From Phoenicimicrobium sp964438695 (GTDB taxonomy: Bacteria > Atribacterota > Phoenicimicrobiia > Phoenicimicrobiales > Phoenicimicrobiaceae): DNA of 26,094 nucleotides. Positions 15,016 through 23,389 of this stretch are shown here, one piece after another. A program made the translations under genes and the position numbers. Within the stretch, counting starts at the first letter, position 1. The number at the start of each line of letters is the position of its first letter. The stretch is taken from NCBI GenBank assembly GCA_964438695.1, contig CAYTKP010000012.1, positions 1-26,094 on the forward strand, given 5' to 3'. Below the pieces are notes generated by a model. The model did not search any database. It was not told the origin of the DNA and saw only the letters and a program-made list of their open reading frames with translations.

Positions 15016-17387
15016 ATGAAGTCAAAAGATATAAATTACGAAGAAGTCCCTATAGAAAAATTAAGGTGGAAATGTGATCTTAGCAAATTAGATTTTCAGA
15101 CTACCAATGATTTAGCACCCTGTAAAAAGATATTAGGTCAAGAACGGGCTTTAAAATCCATAAAACTGGGTTTGGAAATGGAACATTTGGGATATAACAT
15201 TTTTGTGACGGGTAGAGCAGGAACTGGAAGAAATAGTACTGTTAAAATGTTGTTAGAAGGAAGAAAGAGAGAGGGTATAGAATTTGATGATAAATGTTAT
15301 GTTAATAATTTTAAAAATCCAGATATGCCTCGAGCAATAAGTCTTCCTGCTGGGCAGGGAAAAATATTTGCTAAAGATATGAAAAATTTGATTTCTTCTT
15401 TAAGAAGAAAGATACCTCTTATCTTGGAAAGTGAAAGATATCAGAATACTAAAAATTCCCTTATAGAAAAATCTAAAAATAAACAGAAAGAATTAGTAAA
15501 AGAATTTGAAAAAAAAGTTAAAGAAGAAAATTTTACTTTAGTCCAAATTCAAATCGGAATTTACACTAAACCAGAAATAGTTCCAGTAATTGAGGGAAAA
15601 CCCGTCAATATGGACCAATTAGAATCTATGGTAGAAGAAAAACAGTTCCCCGAGAAAGACTTTGAGGCAATTAAAGAGAAATACGAAGAGCTATCTTCTC
15701 AACTAAATGATATTTCCAAAAAGATTAATACCCTGGAAAAAGACTTATTGCAAAAATTATCTTCCTTAAATAATAAGATGATTGCTCCGGCAGTAGAAGA
15801 ATTAATCTCCGAACTAAAAGACAAATTTAAAAATAATCAAATAAATTTATATCTCTCGGAAGTTAAAGAAAATATCTTAAATAACATAGAAAAATTCTTA
15901 GCAAAAAAAGAAGCCAAAGAAACTCCTATTATTCCTGGATTACCTTTGGCTGCTCCTAAAAATGATTTTACAGAATATTCAGTGAATGTATTAGTAGATA
16001 ATTCAGAAACCAAAACTTCTCCTGTAATCTTTGAGACTACTCCGACTTACAAAAATTTATTCGGGACTATAGAAAGATCTTTAGATAAATTCGGTCGCTG
16101 GACTACCGATTTCACCAAAATTAAGACAGGGTCTTTTTTAAGAGCTAACGGGGGATTTTTAATCTTAAATGCTTTAGATGCCCTAAGAGAACAAGGGGTA
16201 TGGCCCACTTTAAAGAGGGCCTTATTGTATAAAAAAATAGACATACAAACCTACGACCCTTTCTATGTGTTTACCGCCTCTGCTCTTAAACCCGAACCAA
16301 TAAAATGTGATACTAAAGTTATTATGATTGGTGATCCTTTTATCTACTATCTACTCTACGCCTATGACGAAGATTTTAAAAAAATATTTAAAGTCAGGGC
16401 AGATTTTGACTCTGTCACTAAGAAAGATAAGGAGAGCCTCTTGCAATATGCTTGTTTTGTACAAAATATATGCCAGAGAGAAAAATTAAAACCATTTGAC
16501 AAAAGCGGTTTGGCAGCAGTTATTGAGCATGCAGTTCGTTTAGCTGGCAGACAAAATAAAATTTCTACCCAATTCAATGATTTAGTAGATATACTAAGAG
16601 AAGCAGATTATTGGGCTAAAATTGATAATAGTTCAATGATTAAGGAAGGACACGTAGATAAAGCTATTACTGAAAAGATTGACCGACTCCGATTAGTGGA
16701 AGAGAAAATTCAAGAAATGATTGAAGAAGGGACTATAATGATTGACTGTCAAGGGGCAGTAGTTGGTCAGGTTAATGGGCTATCAGTATATGACCTGAGA
16801 GAATACTCTTTTGGTAAACCTACTCGAATTACTGCTAGGACTTCTCTGGGAAGAGNNNNNNNNNNNNNNNNNNNNNNNNNNNNNNNNNNNNNNNNNNNNN
16901 NNNNNNNNNNNNNNNNNNNNNNNNNNNNNNNNNNNNNNNNNNNNNNNNNNNNNNNTCTTCTACAGAAGTCTATGCCCTACTCTCCAGTCTGGCCGATTTA
17001 CCTCTAAGACAAGATATTGCAGTCACTGGGTCTATTAATCAAAAAGGAGAAATCCAACCTATTGGTGGAGTAAACCAAAAGATTGAAGGGTTCTATGATG
17101 TATGTAAGGCTAAAGGGCTTACTGGAACCCAAGGAGTAATAATACCAGCACTAAACATAGAGGATTTGATGCTGAGAAAAGATGTGGTAGAAGCCATAAA
17201 AGAAGGGAAATTTCATCTTTATCCTATAAAGACTATTGATCAGGGAATTGAAATTTTGACTGGGGTAAAAGCAGGAAAAAGAAAAGATGATGGGACTTTT
17301 GAAAAAGATACGGTAAATTATTTAGTAGATAAAAAATTAACTGAATTCGCTAATAAACTAAAAGAATTTGGTAAAGAAACGAAATAA
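15016..17387 (+). CDS. LonB-type ATP-dependent protease (AAA_32 / Lon_C), interrupted by an assembly gap
   Basis: This cytosolic, ATP-driven serine protease belongs to the Lon-like family with an AAA_32 domain, a helical insert and a C-terminal Lon protease domain. The left part (613 codons before the gap) carries a P-loop GRAGTGRNST at 66-75 with arginine where lysine is usual, a long coiled-coil insert (about 140-300), SFLRANGGFLILNALDAL as Walker B region, and the start of the protease domain (GQVNGLSVYDLREYSFG). After the gap the frame resumes as SSTEVYALLSSLADLPLRQ with GSINQKGEIQPIGGVNQK; the lysine of GGVNQK (17079-17081) is the catalytic-dyad lysine. The catalytic serine should lie in the gap, about two residues before SSTE. 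The two parts are in different frames only because the gap length is arbitrary. From family layout I expect roughly 55-60 missing residues and about 815 in total. AGAGGTG precedes the ATG. Confidence 0.9.
16856..16955. other. Assembly gap of 100 N
   Basis: Exactly 100 N, the conventional placeholder for a gap of unknown length. It falls inside the Lon protease domain. The flanking protein stretches suggest the real missing DNA is longer, about 165-180 bases. Confidence 0.98.
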
Positions 17388-17419
17388 TAAAAAAATTAAA
17401 AAATATTTAATCAAAAAAG

Positions 17420-17444
17420 AGGATTTCTTAGAATAATGTTGAAT
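17420..17444 (+). promoter_or_regulatory. SigH-like promoter candidate for the TPR gene
   Basis: AGGATTT (17420-17426), a 14-base spacer and GAAT (17441-17444, in GTTGAATAG) fit the SigH-type promoter closely. The motif lies between the Lon stop codon and the TPR gene, 72 bases before the chosen start, which suggests the TPR gene has its own promoter. Confidence 0.4.
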
Positions 17445-17515
17445 AGGTAAGTATGGGGCTGACCAAAGAAATTTTTAGAAAAGTTGTAAGATATCGAAAA
17501 GAGAGGATGGTAAAT

Positions 17516-18628
17516 ATGCATAAAAGAAACCTAAAAATATTAAACGTGGTAATTTTTTTAATAATTTTATTAACCCTTTTTAGCACTACTATCTTTGCTA
17601 GTGATGAAACGGAAAAATTATTACAAGAAATTATTGAAAGAAAAACCGTGAAACCAGATATCTTCACTTATATTAATATGGGAAACTTTTATTGTTCATT
17701 AAATTTGTATGAACCTGCCGAAAAAGAATACCAAAAAGCTCTGGATTTAGATGAGACTAATATATTAGCGAGAATAAACCAAAGTTATGCTTTATACAAA
17801 ATGGGGAAAAAAGAATCGGCTCTTGACAAATTATCCCAAATTATTACTGAGGACCCCAATAATGCCTTTGCCTATTATATAAAAGGTAGAATATATCAGG
17901 ATGCACTTGAATATGACCTTGCGATAACTGAATACGAAAAAGTAGCTGAACTCATTCCTCAAAACGATAAACTTATTTCCGAATTAGCCCAACTTTACCA
18001 GGACAATGAACAATTTATTGAAGCCACAGAAACCTACATCAAATTGAGTAAAGTCAAACCTACTCCTCATATCTTAGAAAATTTTCTGGCTTTTAAAACC
18101 AATGCAGCCTGTTATTTAAATTTGGGCAATTACTATAGGAGTATAGGAGAAATTGAGAAAGCTATTTCTGCCTATAAGAAAGCTACTCAATTTAGTGAAG
18201 ATAAACGATCCATAGCTTTAGCCTATTATCAGTTAGGATTGATTGAATTAAAAGGGGAAGAATATGAACAGGCAATAAAGGAAAAAACTTTATCCCAAAA
18301 AACTTATCCTCTATATTTAAAAGATTTTACCTTTGATAATTTTGCCCAGGCCTTCATTGAAATGGGGAATATGCACTACAATGCCGGAGATCTACCGAAA
18401 GCTCATCAAAATTATGAATTGGCTCTTCAGTTAGCGGATTCAAATTATATTCTTTCTGAAGCACATTATAAATTAGGATTAACCTATTATCGTAGTCAAG
18501 ATTATGAAAATGCAGTAAGAGAAGGAGAAATTGCCTTAAGTCTGAATCCTGAATATCTATCTGACCAACAAAGATTAATAGATCTTCTAATTGCTAATGC
18601 CTGGTCTAATCTTACTAAAAAAGAATAA
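17516..18628 (+). CDS. Exported tetratricopeptide-repeat (TPR) protein
   Basis: From the ATG at 17516 the protein has 370 residues. It starts with a signal peptide: MHKRNLK, a hydrophobic stretch LNVVIFLIILLTLFSTT, and a likely cleavage at TIFA-S. I prefer this start because GAGAGG lies nine bases upstream; the frame extends back to an ATG at 17453, which would bury the signal behind a charged leader. The rest is helical repeats, at least seven TPR units with the W/L-G-Y/A-F-A-P pattern, for example AYYIKGRIYQDALEYDLAI, ACYLNLGNYYRSIGEIEKA, AFIEMGNMHYNAGDLPKAH and AHYKLGLTYYRSQDYENAV. TPR arrays are protein-binding scaffolds; on the outer face of the membrane this one may assemble an envelope complex. 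No enzyme domain is present. The partner is unknown; the next gene encodes an envelope protein of the LiaF/toast-rack type. Confidence 0.88.
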   Translation: MHKRNLKILNVVIFLIILLTLFSTTIFASDETEKLLQEIIERKTVKPDIFTYINMGNFYCSLNLYEPAEKEYQKALDLDETNILARINQSYALYKMGKKESALDKLSQIITEDPNNAFAYYIKGRIYQDALEYDLAITEYEKVAELIPQNDKLISELAQLYQDNEQFIEATETYIKLSKVKPTPHILENFLAFKTNAACYLNLGNYYRSIGEIEKAISAYKKATQFSEDKRSIALAYYQLGLIELKGEEYEQAIKEKTLSQKTYPLYLKDFTFDNFAQAFIEMGNMHYNAGDLPKAHQNYELALQLADSNYILSEAHYKLGLTYYRSQDYENAVREGEIALSLNPEYLSDQQRLIDLLIANAWSNLTKKE

Positions 18629-18640
18629 AATAGTTAAAAG

Positions 18641-18770
18641 ACAAGTTACAAGTTACAGGTTTACCGAGAGAAATATGAGCATATTGTTATACGCCCTCAT
18701 AAGGAAGAGACACGGTGTTTCCGTGTTAAAGAAATAGATTAGTGAATTGGTAAATTGGTAAATTAATAGA
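18641..18770. repeat. Intergenic mosaic of short tandem repeats and a small hairpin
   Basis: The 148-base gap between the TPR and toast-rack genes holds three distinct elements. Two copies of an 8-base unit (ACAAGTTACAAGTTACA, 18641-18657) come first. ACACGG-TGTTT-CCGTGT (18710-18726) is a perfect 6-base hairpin. GAATTGGTAAATTGGTAAATT (split here: GAATTGGTAAATT then GGTAAATT, 18744-18764) is another 8-base tandem repeat. None is coding. Such short-period elements are easily duplicated by replication slippage. Confidence 0.5.
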
Positions 18771-18785
18771 TTTGAGGTGGTAAAA

Positions 18786-19787
18786 ATGAAAGCAAATAAA
18801 ATAATTGGGGGTCTAACTTTATTACTTATAGGAATCATCCTTTTAGCCAATACTTTGAATATATTAGAATGGTCTGTTTGGCCAACCATATTTAAACTCT
18901 GGCCACTACTTTTAGTAAGTTGGGGTATATCTATAATCTTTAGAGGAAAAAGCCTTTCTCTCTTGGGCCCTTTAATTATACTCTTAGGAATTATTATAGG
19001 AGTAGTAGCAAGTTATATGGGAATTGGCCTGGAAGGAGAAATGGTAAGAGAAGTAAAGACTCTAAGCCGAGAAATAGCTATGGAAGTCGAAAAGATTCCA
19101 GAAGTTAAAGTACCCTTAGAATCCGAAGTCACATCAGAAACTGAATCAATCCCCCAAGAAGAAATACCTCCGGAAGTTAAAGAAAAAGAATATCCTGAAA
19201 TTGAAAAAGCTTCTATTAAATTAAAATTTGATGTGGGAACTCTCAATATAGGTGAATCTACACCTTCCCTTTATGAATGTATCTCCCATTACCGCTATAA
19301 AGAATTTGAACCTTTTGAAAAATACTCTATTACCGGTAAGGAAGCTGATATTCTTATTTATCACTCACCCACTAAAGGGAATTTCCGTAATCCCAAAAAT
19401 AAATGGCAGTTAAAACTGAATAATCAACCAATATATGATTTAGATATAGAAACAGGAGCCGTTAATATGGATTGTAATTTATCAGAATTTAAGATAGAAA
19501 AACTCTACATCGAAAGTGGAGCGAGTAATATAAAGTTGATTGTTCCCAATTATAATTCAGAAATATTTATAGATACAGGGGCATCTAATATTAACATTGC
19601 TATACCTAATAAGGTGGGAGCAATGGTAAATATTGATTCGGGAATTGCTGTAAAAGACCTTGACGACTTTATTAAGCAAAATGGCTCCTATATCTCCCAT
19701 AATTACGCCGACTCAGAATTCAAAACAGAGATAAATATTGATTGTGGAGTTTCTCATATAGATATTTACTATACAGATATTCCATAA
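18786..19787 (+). CDS. LiaF-like membrane protein with toast-rack beta domain
   Basis: From the ATG at 18786 (GAGGTG six bases upstream) the protein has 333 residues. The N-terminus holds three closely spaced membrane segments (about residues 4-24, 29-46 and 53-75), of the LiaI/LiaF type: GGLTLLLIGIILLAN, then FKLWPLLLVSWGISIIFRG. A long charged linker rich in E, K and P (about 85-140) follows. The C-terminal half is beta-helical (DUF2154/toast-rack-like), with repeated turns such as IETGAVNMDCNLS, IESGASNIKLIVP, IDTGASNINIAIP and IDCGVSHIDIYYT. LiaF-type proteins sense or damp cell-envelope stress in Firmicutes, but here there is no LiaRS two-component pair, so its role is open. The preceding gene is an exported TPR protein with which it might work. 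Confidence 0.8.
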   Translation: MKANKIIGGLTLLLIGIILLANTLNILEWSVWPTIFKLWPLLLVSWGISIIFRGKSLSLLGPLIILLGIIIGVVASYMGIGLEGEMVREVKTLSREIAMEVEKIPEVKVPLESEVTSETESIPQEEIPPEVKEKEYPEIEKASIKLKFDVGTLNIGESTPSLYECISHYRYKEFEPFEKYSITGKEADILIYHSPTKGNFRNPKNKWQLKLNNQPIYDLDIETGAVNMDCNLSEFKIEKLYIESGASNIKLIVPNYNSEIFIDTGASNINIAIPNKVGAMVNIDSGIAVKDLDDFIKQNGSYISHNYADSEFKTEINIDCGVSHIDIYYTDIP

Positions 19788-19791
19788 GAAG

Positions 19792-19809
19792 ATAAAAATG
19801 TATTTTTAT
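19792..19809. terminator. Shared terminator between convergent genes
   Basis: ATAAAAAT-GT-ATTTTTAT is a perfect 8-base AT-only stem lying between the stop codons of the toast-rack gene and the mscS gene, which are only 18 bases apart. It overlaps the mscS stop codon. GAAG (19788-19791) and CTTC (19814-19817) can extend it. A-runs and T-runs on both sides suit a bidirectional terminator, though the stem is weak. Confidence 0.4.
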
Positions 19810-20687
19810 TTTTCTTCTCCTTCTTTTCGTAAGTAAACAACCTGTCGAGGGAAGGGGATTTCTATGCCTTTTCTGTCGAAAGTTTCCTTGATCCTTCTTC
19901 TGAGTTCTCTTTCTGTACCCCAATGAGTCATTGGTTTTACCTTAATCACTATTCTCAAGGTAACTTCTGAAGAACCTAATGATAGTATCCCCTGAACAAC
20001 TGGTGGTTCTAATACAATTTCTTTATTCTCTTCAGCCCATTTATTGGCAATTTCTTTTAAAGCTTCCATTCCTCTTTCTGCATCCTGTTCATAGGCAACT
20101 CCTACTTCTACAATAGCTCTCATAAATCCTCTATTAAAATTACCAAAACTTCTCACCTCTCCATTGGGGATTACTCTCAATTCACCAGAAAATTTTCGCA
20201 GATGAATATTTCTTAAATTAACAGCTTCCACTGCCCCAGAATGTTCACCTACATTAATAGAATCTCCCACTGAAATTACTCCTTCAAAAAGGAGAAAAGC
20301 GCCTGAAATAATGTCTTTTACCAAAGATTGGGCTCCAAAGCCTATAGCTAAACCTACTACGCCAGCACTGGCAATTACTGCAGTAGTATCTACTCCCACT
20401 TCCTTTAAGATCATCACTATAGCAATAAAATAGACTACATATCGGTTAACACTTTGCAAAAGAGGAATTAAGGTTTTTGCTCGGGAAATCTTCTTCTGAT
20501 AATTTTTAAACTTCTTTATAGGGGTTAAAGATTTTTCTATTACTTTATTAAGTATAGACAAAACTATTTTTGCTCCTATTAATATTATTATAATGGTTAT
20601 TAATTTCCCCCACCATAGAATAAGTTTTTCTGGGCTAAAAAAATTTAATACAGTTTGCCAAAAACTGTTTATATATTGCATAAACAT
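19806..20687 (-). CDS. MscS-family small-conductance mechanosensitive channel
   Basis: This 293-residue inner-membrane protein is an MscS-type channel that opens under membrane tension to release solutes during hypo-osmotic shock. Three membrane segments are visible (about 20-45, 70-92 and 96-120). The pore-lining third helix is rich in glycine and alanine (ASAGVVGLAIGFGAQSLVKDIISG). It is followed by the beta domain with the signature FEGVISVGDSINVGEHSGAVEAVNLRNIHLR and RVIPNGEV, and a C-terminal alpha/beta domain ending GIEIPFPRQVVYL, the conserved MscS end motif. Length matches the family (about 280-300). The ATG has AAGGAG seven bases upstream. It is the last gene of the bfn-to-mscS run, 70 bases after clpB; no clear terminator separates the two. 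Confidence 0.94.
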   Translation of the reverse strand: MFMQYINSFWQTVLNFFSPEKLILWWGKLITIIIILIGAKIVLSILNKVIEKSLTPIKKFKNYQKKISRAKTLIPLLQSVNRYVVYFIAIVMILKEVGVDTTAVIASAGVVGLAIGFGAQSLVKDIISGAFLLFEGVISVGDSINVGEHSGAVEAVNLRNIHLRKFSGELRVIPNGEVRSFGNFNRGFMRAIVEVGVAYEQDAERGMEALKEIANKWAEENKEIVLEPPVVQGILSLGSSEVTLRIVIKVKPMTHWGTERELRRRIKETFDRKGIEIPFPRQVVYLRKEGEEK

Positions 20688-20757
20688 TATTAATTCTCCT
20701 TCGCCTCAATCTATTTTGCTAATTTTGTCTGACGAGTTCGATGAATCAATTCTATAT

Positions 20758-23355
20758 TTATATTTTCTTGAAAGTTAACTTTTCGTTTTTTTCGTCTAAA
20801 TCGGTTTCTATCTTATCTCCTTCTTTAAAAACTCCCTCCAGAATCTTTAAAGCTATAGGATCTTGAATATATCTTTGAATAGTTCTCTTTAAAGGTCGCG
20901 CACCATAATGAGGGTCATATCCTTTTTCTGCTAAAAATTCCTTTGCTCTTGTAGTCACTTCCAAACTTACCCTCTTATCCTGCAATCTTTTCTTTAGAAT
21001 ATCTAACTGAATATCTACTATTTTCACAATCTTTTCTTTATCTAAACTATTAAAAATAATTACTTCATCAATTCTATTTAAAAATTCCGGTTTAAAGTTT
21101 TGACGCAAAGAATCCATTACCTTCTGTATGATAGATTCTCTATTCTGTTCATTCATCTCATATATCCATTGACTCCCAATATTAGAAGTCATTATCAAGA
21201 TAGTGTTTTTAAAATTAACTACCCTACCCTGTCCATCAGTTAATCGGCCATCATCCAGAATCTGGAGTAGAATATTAAAAACATCAGGATGGGCTTTTTC
21301 AATTTCATCAAAGAGGACAACTGAATAAGGCTTGCGTCGAACAATCTCAGTTAATTGACCTCCTTCTTCATATCCTACATAGCCAGGCGGAGCACCAATC
21401 AGCCTGGCTACACTATGTCTTTCCATATATTCTGACATATCAATACGTACTAAGGCATTCTGGTCATTGAATAAAAAATCCGCTAAACTTCGAGCAAGCT
21501 CGGTTTTACCCACTCCTGTTGGTCCCATAAAAATAAAAGAACCTACCGGCTTATTAGGGTCTGCTATCCCCACTCTTGATCTTCTGATAGCATTAGAAAC
21601 TAATTTAACCGCCTCATCTTGCCCCACTATTCTTCGTTTAAGCTCATTTTCCATTCTGACTAATTTATCTGCCTCACCTTCCATAAGTCGACCAACAGGT
21701 ATACCAGTCCATTTAGAGACAATTTCAGCAATATCCTCTTCATCTACTTCTTCTTTAAGCATCTTATTTTCCTTTTGTAAAGAAGCCAGCTTTTCATTTT
21801 CTCTATCCAGATCTTTTTGGAATTGAGGAATTACTCCGTATTTTAACTCGGCTACTCGATTAAGGTTTCCTTCTCTCTCCGCTTTCTCAGCCTCTGTTCT
21901 AGTTTGTTCAATCTTACTTTTTATCTCGTGGATTTTTTTAATAACTTCTTTTTCATTTTTCCAATGCAATTTCATACTATCTCTTTTTTCTTTAAGAGAA
22001 CTTAATTCTTCTTCTAACTTATTCAAGCGCTCCTGGGAGGCCTTGTCTTTTTCTTTCTTTAAAGCTTGTTTTTCTATCTCTAATTGGATAATCTTTCTTT
22101 CCACTTCATCTATCTCGGCAGGCATACTATCAATTTCTAACCTCAGAGCGGCAGCTGCCTCGTCAACTAAATCAATGGCTTTGTCAGGTAAGAATCTATC
22201 TGAAATATAACGAGCAGATAAGATAGCTGCAGCAATTAAAGCAGTATCTTTAATTTTTACTCCATGATGTACTTCATATCTTTCCTTCAGCCCTCGTAAA
22301 ATAGAAATCGTGTCTTCTACTGAAGGTTCTCTAATTATTACTGGTTGGAAGCGCCGTTCTAAAGCTGCATCTTTTTCAATGTATTTTTTATACTCTTTCA
22401 AAGTTGTTGCCCCAATACAATGTAATTCTCCTCGGGCTAAAGCCGGTTTTAACATATTGGAAGCATCTATTGCCCCTTCAGCAGCTCCCGCACCCACTAA
22501 GGTATGAATCTCATCTATAAAAATAATTATTTCTCCTGCAGATTCCTGAATCTCTTTTAAAACAGCTTTTAGCCGATCTTCGAATTCTCCTCTATATTTT
22601 GCCCCGGCAACCATTGCGCTTATATCCAAAACTATTATTCTCTTACTTTTTAATCCCTCAGGGACATCTCCTCGTACAATTCTCTGAGATAGGCCTTCAG
22701 CAATGGCAGTCTTTCCTACCCCAGGTTCACCGATTAACATAGGATTGTTCTTGGTACGCCGAGAAAGTATTTGCATAACCTTTCGTATTTCTTCATCTCG
22801 TCCAATAACCGGATCAAGTTTTCCTCTTCTGGCTAATTCTGTTAAATCACGGGAATAGCGCTCCAGAGCTTGATATTTCTCTTCTGGATTTTGATCAGTT
22901 ATCCGCTGATTACCTCGAATATTTACCAAAGCCTGATAAATCTTATCTTTGTTAACTCCTGCTTCTCTTAGCAAGTTACTTACTGTAGTCCCTTCTGCCT
23001 CTACTAAAGCAATAAATAGATGTTCAGTACTTACATATTCATCCTTTACTTTTTGAGCTTCCTGTTGGGCAGCATTTAATATATTATTAAGCTCGTTTCC
23101 TATATATTGTTGCGTTTCACCTCCTCCGTAAACCTGAGGAATCTTTTCTAACTGTCTTTCCAATTTAAGTTTAAGTTCTTCAGAATTAACTTCTAATTTC
23201 TGTAATATTGAAGGTACAACTCCATCTTTCTGATTAATTAAAGCCAATAGAAGATGTTCCCCTTTTATTTCCTGATGGTTATAGGTAGAAGCAATCTGTT
23301 GTGCCTCACCTATTGCCTCTTGGGCTTTTATAGTAAATTTATCAAATTTAATCAT
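20758..23355 (-). CDS. clpB: ATP-dependent chaperone ClpB
   Basis: This 865-residue protein is the Hsp100 disaggregase ClpB, which threads aggregated proteins through a hexameric ring together with DnaK. Domains in order: Clp N-terminal repeats (1 to about 150), first AAA+ ring with Walker A GEPGVGKT (209-216), pore loop KYRGEFE (254-260) and Walker B IIIFIDE (276-282), the long coiled-coil middle domain (about 405-540) that distinguishes ClpB from ClpA and ClpX, and the second AAA+ ring with Walker A GPTGVGKT (611-618) and pore loop GYVGYEEGG. The C-terminal D2-small domain (YGARPLKRTIQRYIQDPIA) is complete. A GGAGATG site precedes the ATG. There is no CIRCE element upstream; only 34 bases separate it from the aminotransferase gene, so it is probably co-transcribed. 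dnaK, dnaJ and grpE are not in the window. Confidence 0.97.
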   Translation of the reverse strand: MIKFDKFTIKAQEAIGEAQQIASTYNHQEIKGEHLLLALINQKDGVVPSILQKLEVNSEELKLKLERQLEKIPQVYGGGETQQYIGNELNNILNAAQQEAQKVKDEYVSTEHLFIALVEAEGTTVSNLLREAGVNKDKIYQALVNIRGNQRITDQNPEEKYQALERYSRDLTELARRGKLDPVIGRDEEIRKVMQILSRRTKNNPMLIGEPGVGKTAIAEGLSQRIVRGDVPEGLKSKRIIVLDISAMVAGAKYRGEFEDRLKAVLKEIQESAGEIIIFIDEIHTLVGAGAAEGAIDASNMLKPALARGELHCIGATTLKEYKKYIEKDAALERRFQPVIIREPSVEDTISILRGLKERYEVHHGVKIKDTALIAAAILSARYISDRFLPDKAIDLVDEAAAALRLEIDSMPAEIDEVERKIIQLEIEKQALKKEKDKASQERLNKLEEELSSLKEKRDSMKLHWKNEKEVIKKIHEIKSKIEQTRTEAEKAEREGNLNRVAELKYGVIPQFQKDLDRENEKLASLQKENKMLKEEVDEEDIAEIVSKWTGIPVGRLMEGEADKLVRMENELKRRIVGQDEAVKLVSNAIRRSRVGIADPNKPVGSFIFMGPTGVGKTELARSLADFLFNDQNALVRIDMSEYMERHSVARLIGAPPGYVGYEEGGQLTEIVRRKPYSVVLFDEIEKAHPDVFNILLQILDDGRLTDGQGRVVNFKNTILIMTSNIGSQWIYEMNEQNRESIIQKVMDSLRQNFKPEFLNRIDEVIIFNSLDKEKIVKIVDIQLDILKKRLQDKRVSLEVTTRAKEFLAEKGYDPHYGARPLKRTIQRYIQDPIALKILEGVFKEGDKIETDLDEKNEKLTFKKI

Positions 23356-23389
23356 CTTTTTTTCATCTCCGTTAAAAATTATTTCTTAA

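Noticed and set aside
17166..17387. Separate small gene at the right of the gap
   Set aside because: It is the C-terminal end of the Lon protease, in the same frame as the conserved SSTE and GGVNQK sequences directly after the gap.
17453..17515. Longer start for the TPR protein at ATG 17453
   Set aside because: It would put about 21 charged residues before a clear signal peptide, and it overlaps the region just after a promoter-like motif. The ATG at 17516 has GAGAGG at ideal spacing.
18777..18785. GTG start at 18777 for the toast-rack protein
   Set aside because: It lies inside the GAGGTGG ribosome binding site that serves the ATG at 18786.
21467..21826. Long open frame on the plus strand opposite clpB
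   Set aside because: It is a shadow of strongly conserved clpB coding sequence and has no family-like features. The same applies to the frames opposite the dehydrogenase (4823-5287) and inside the MFS gene (13596-13871).
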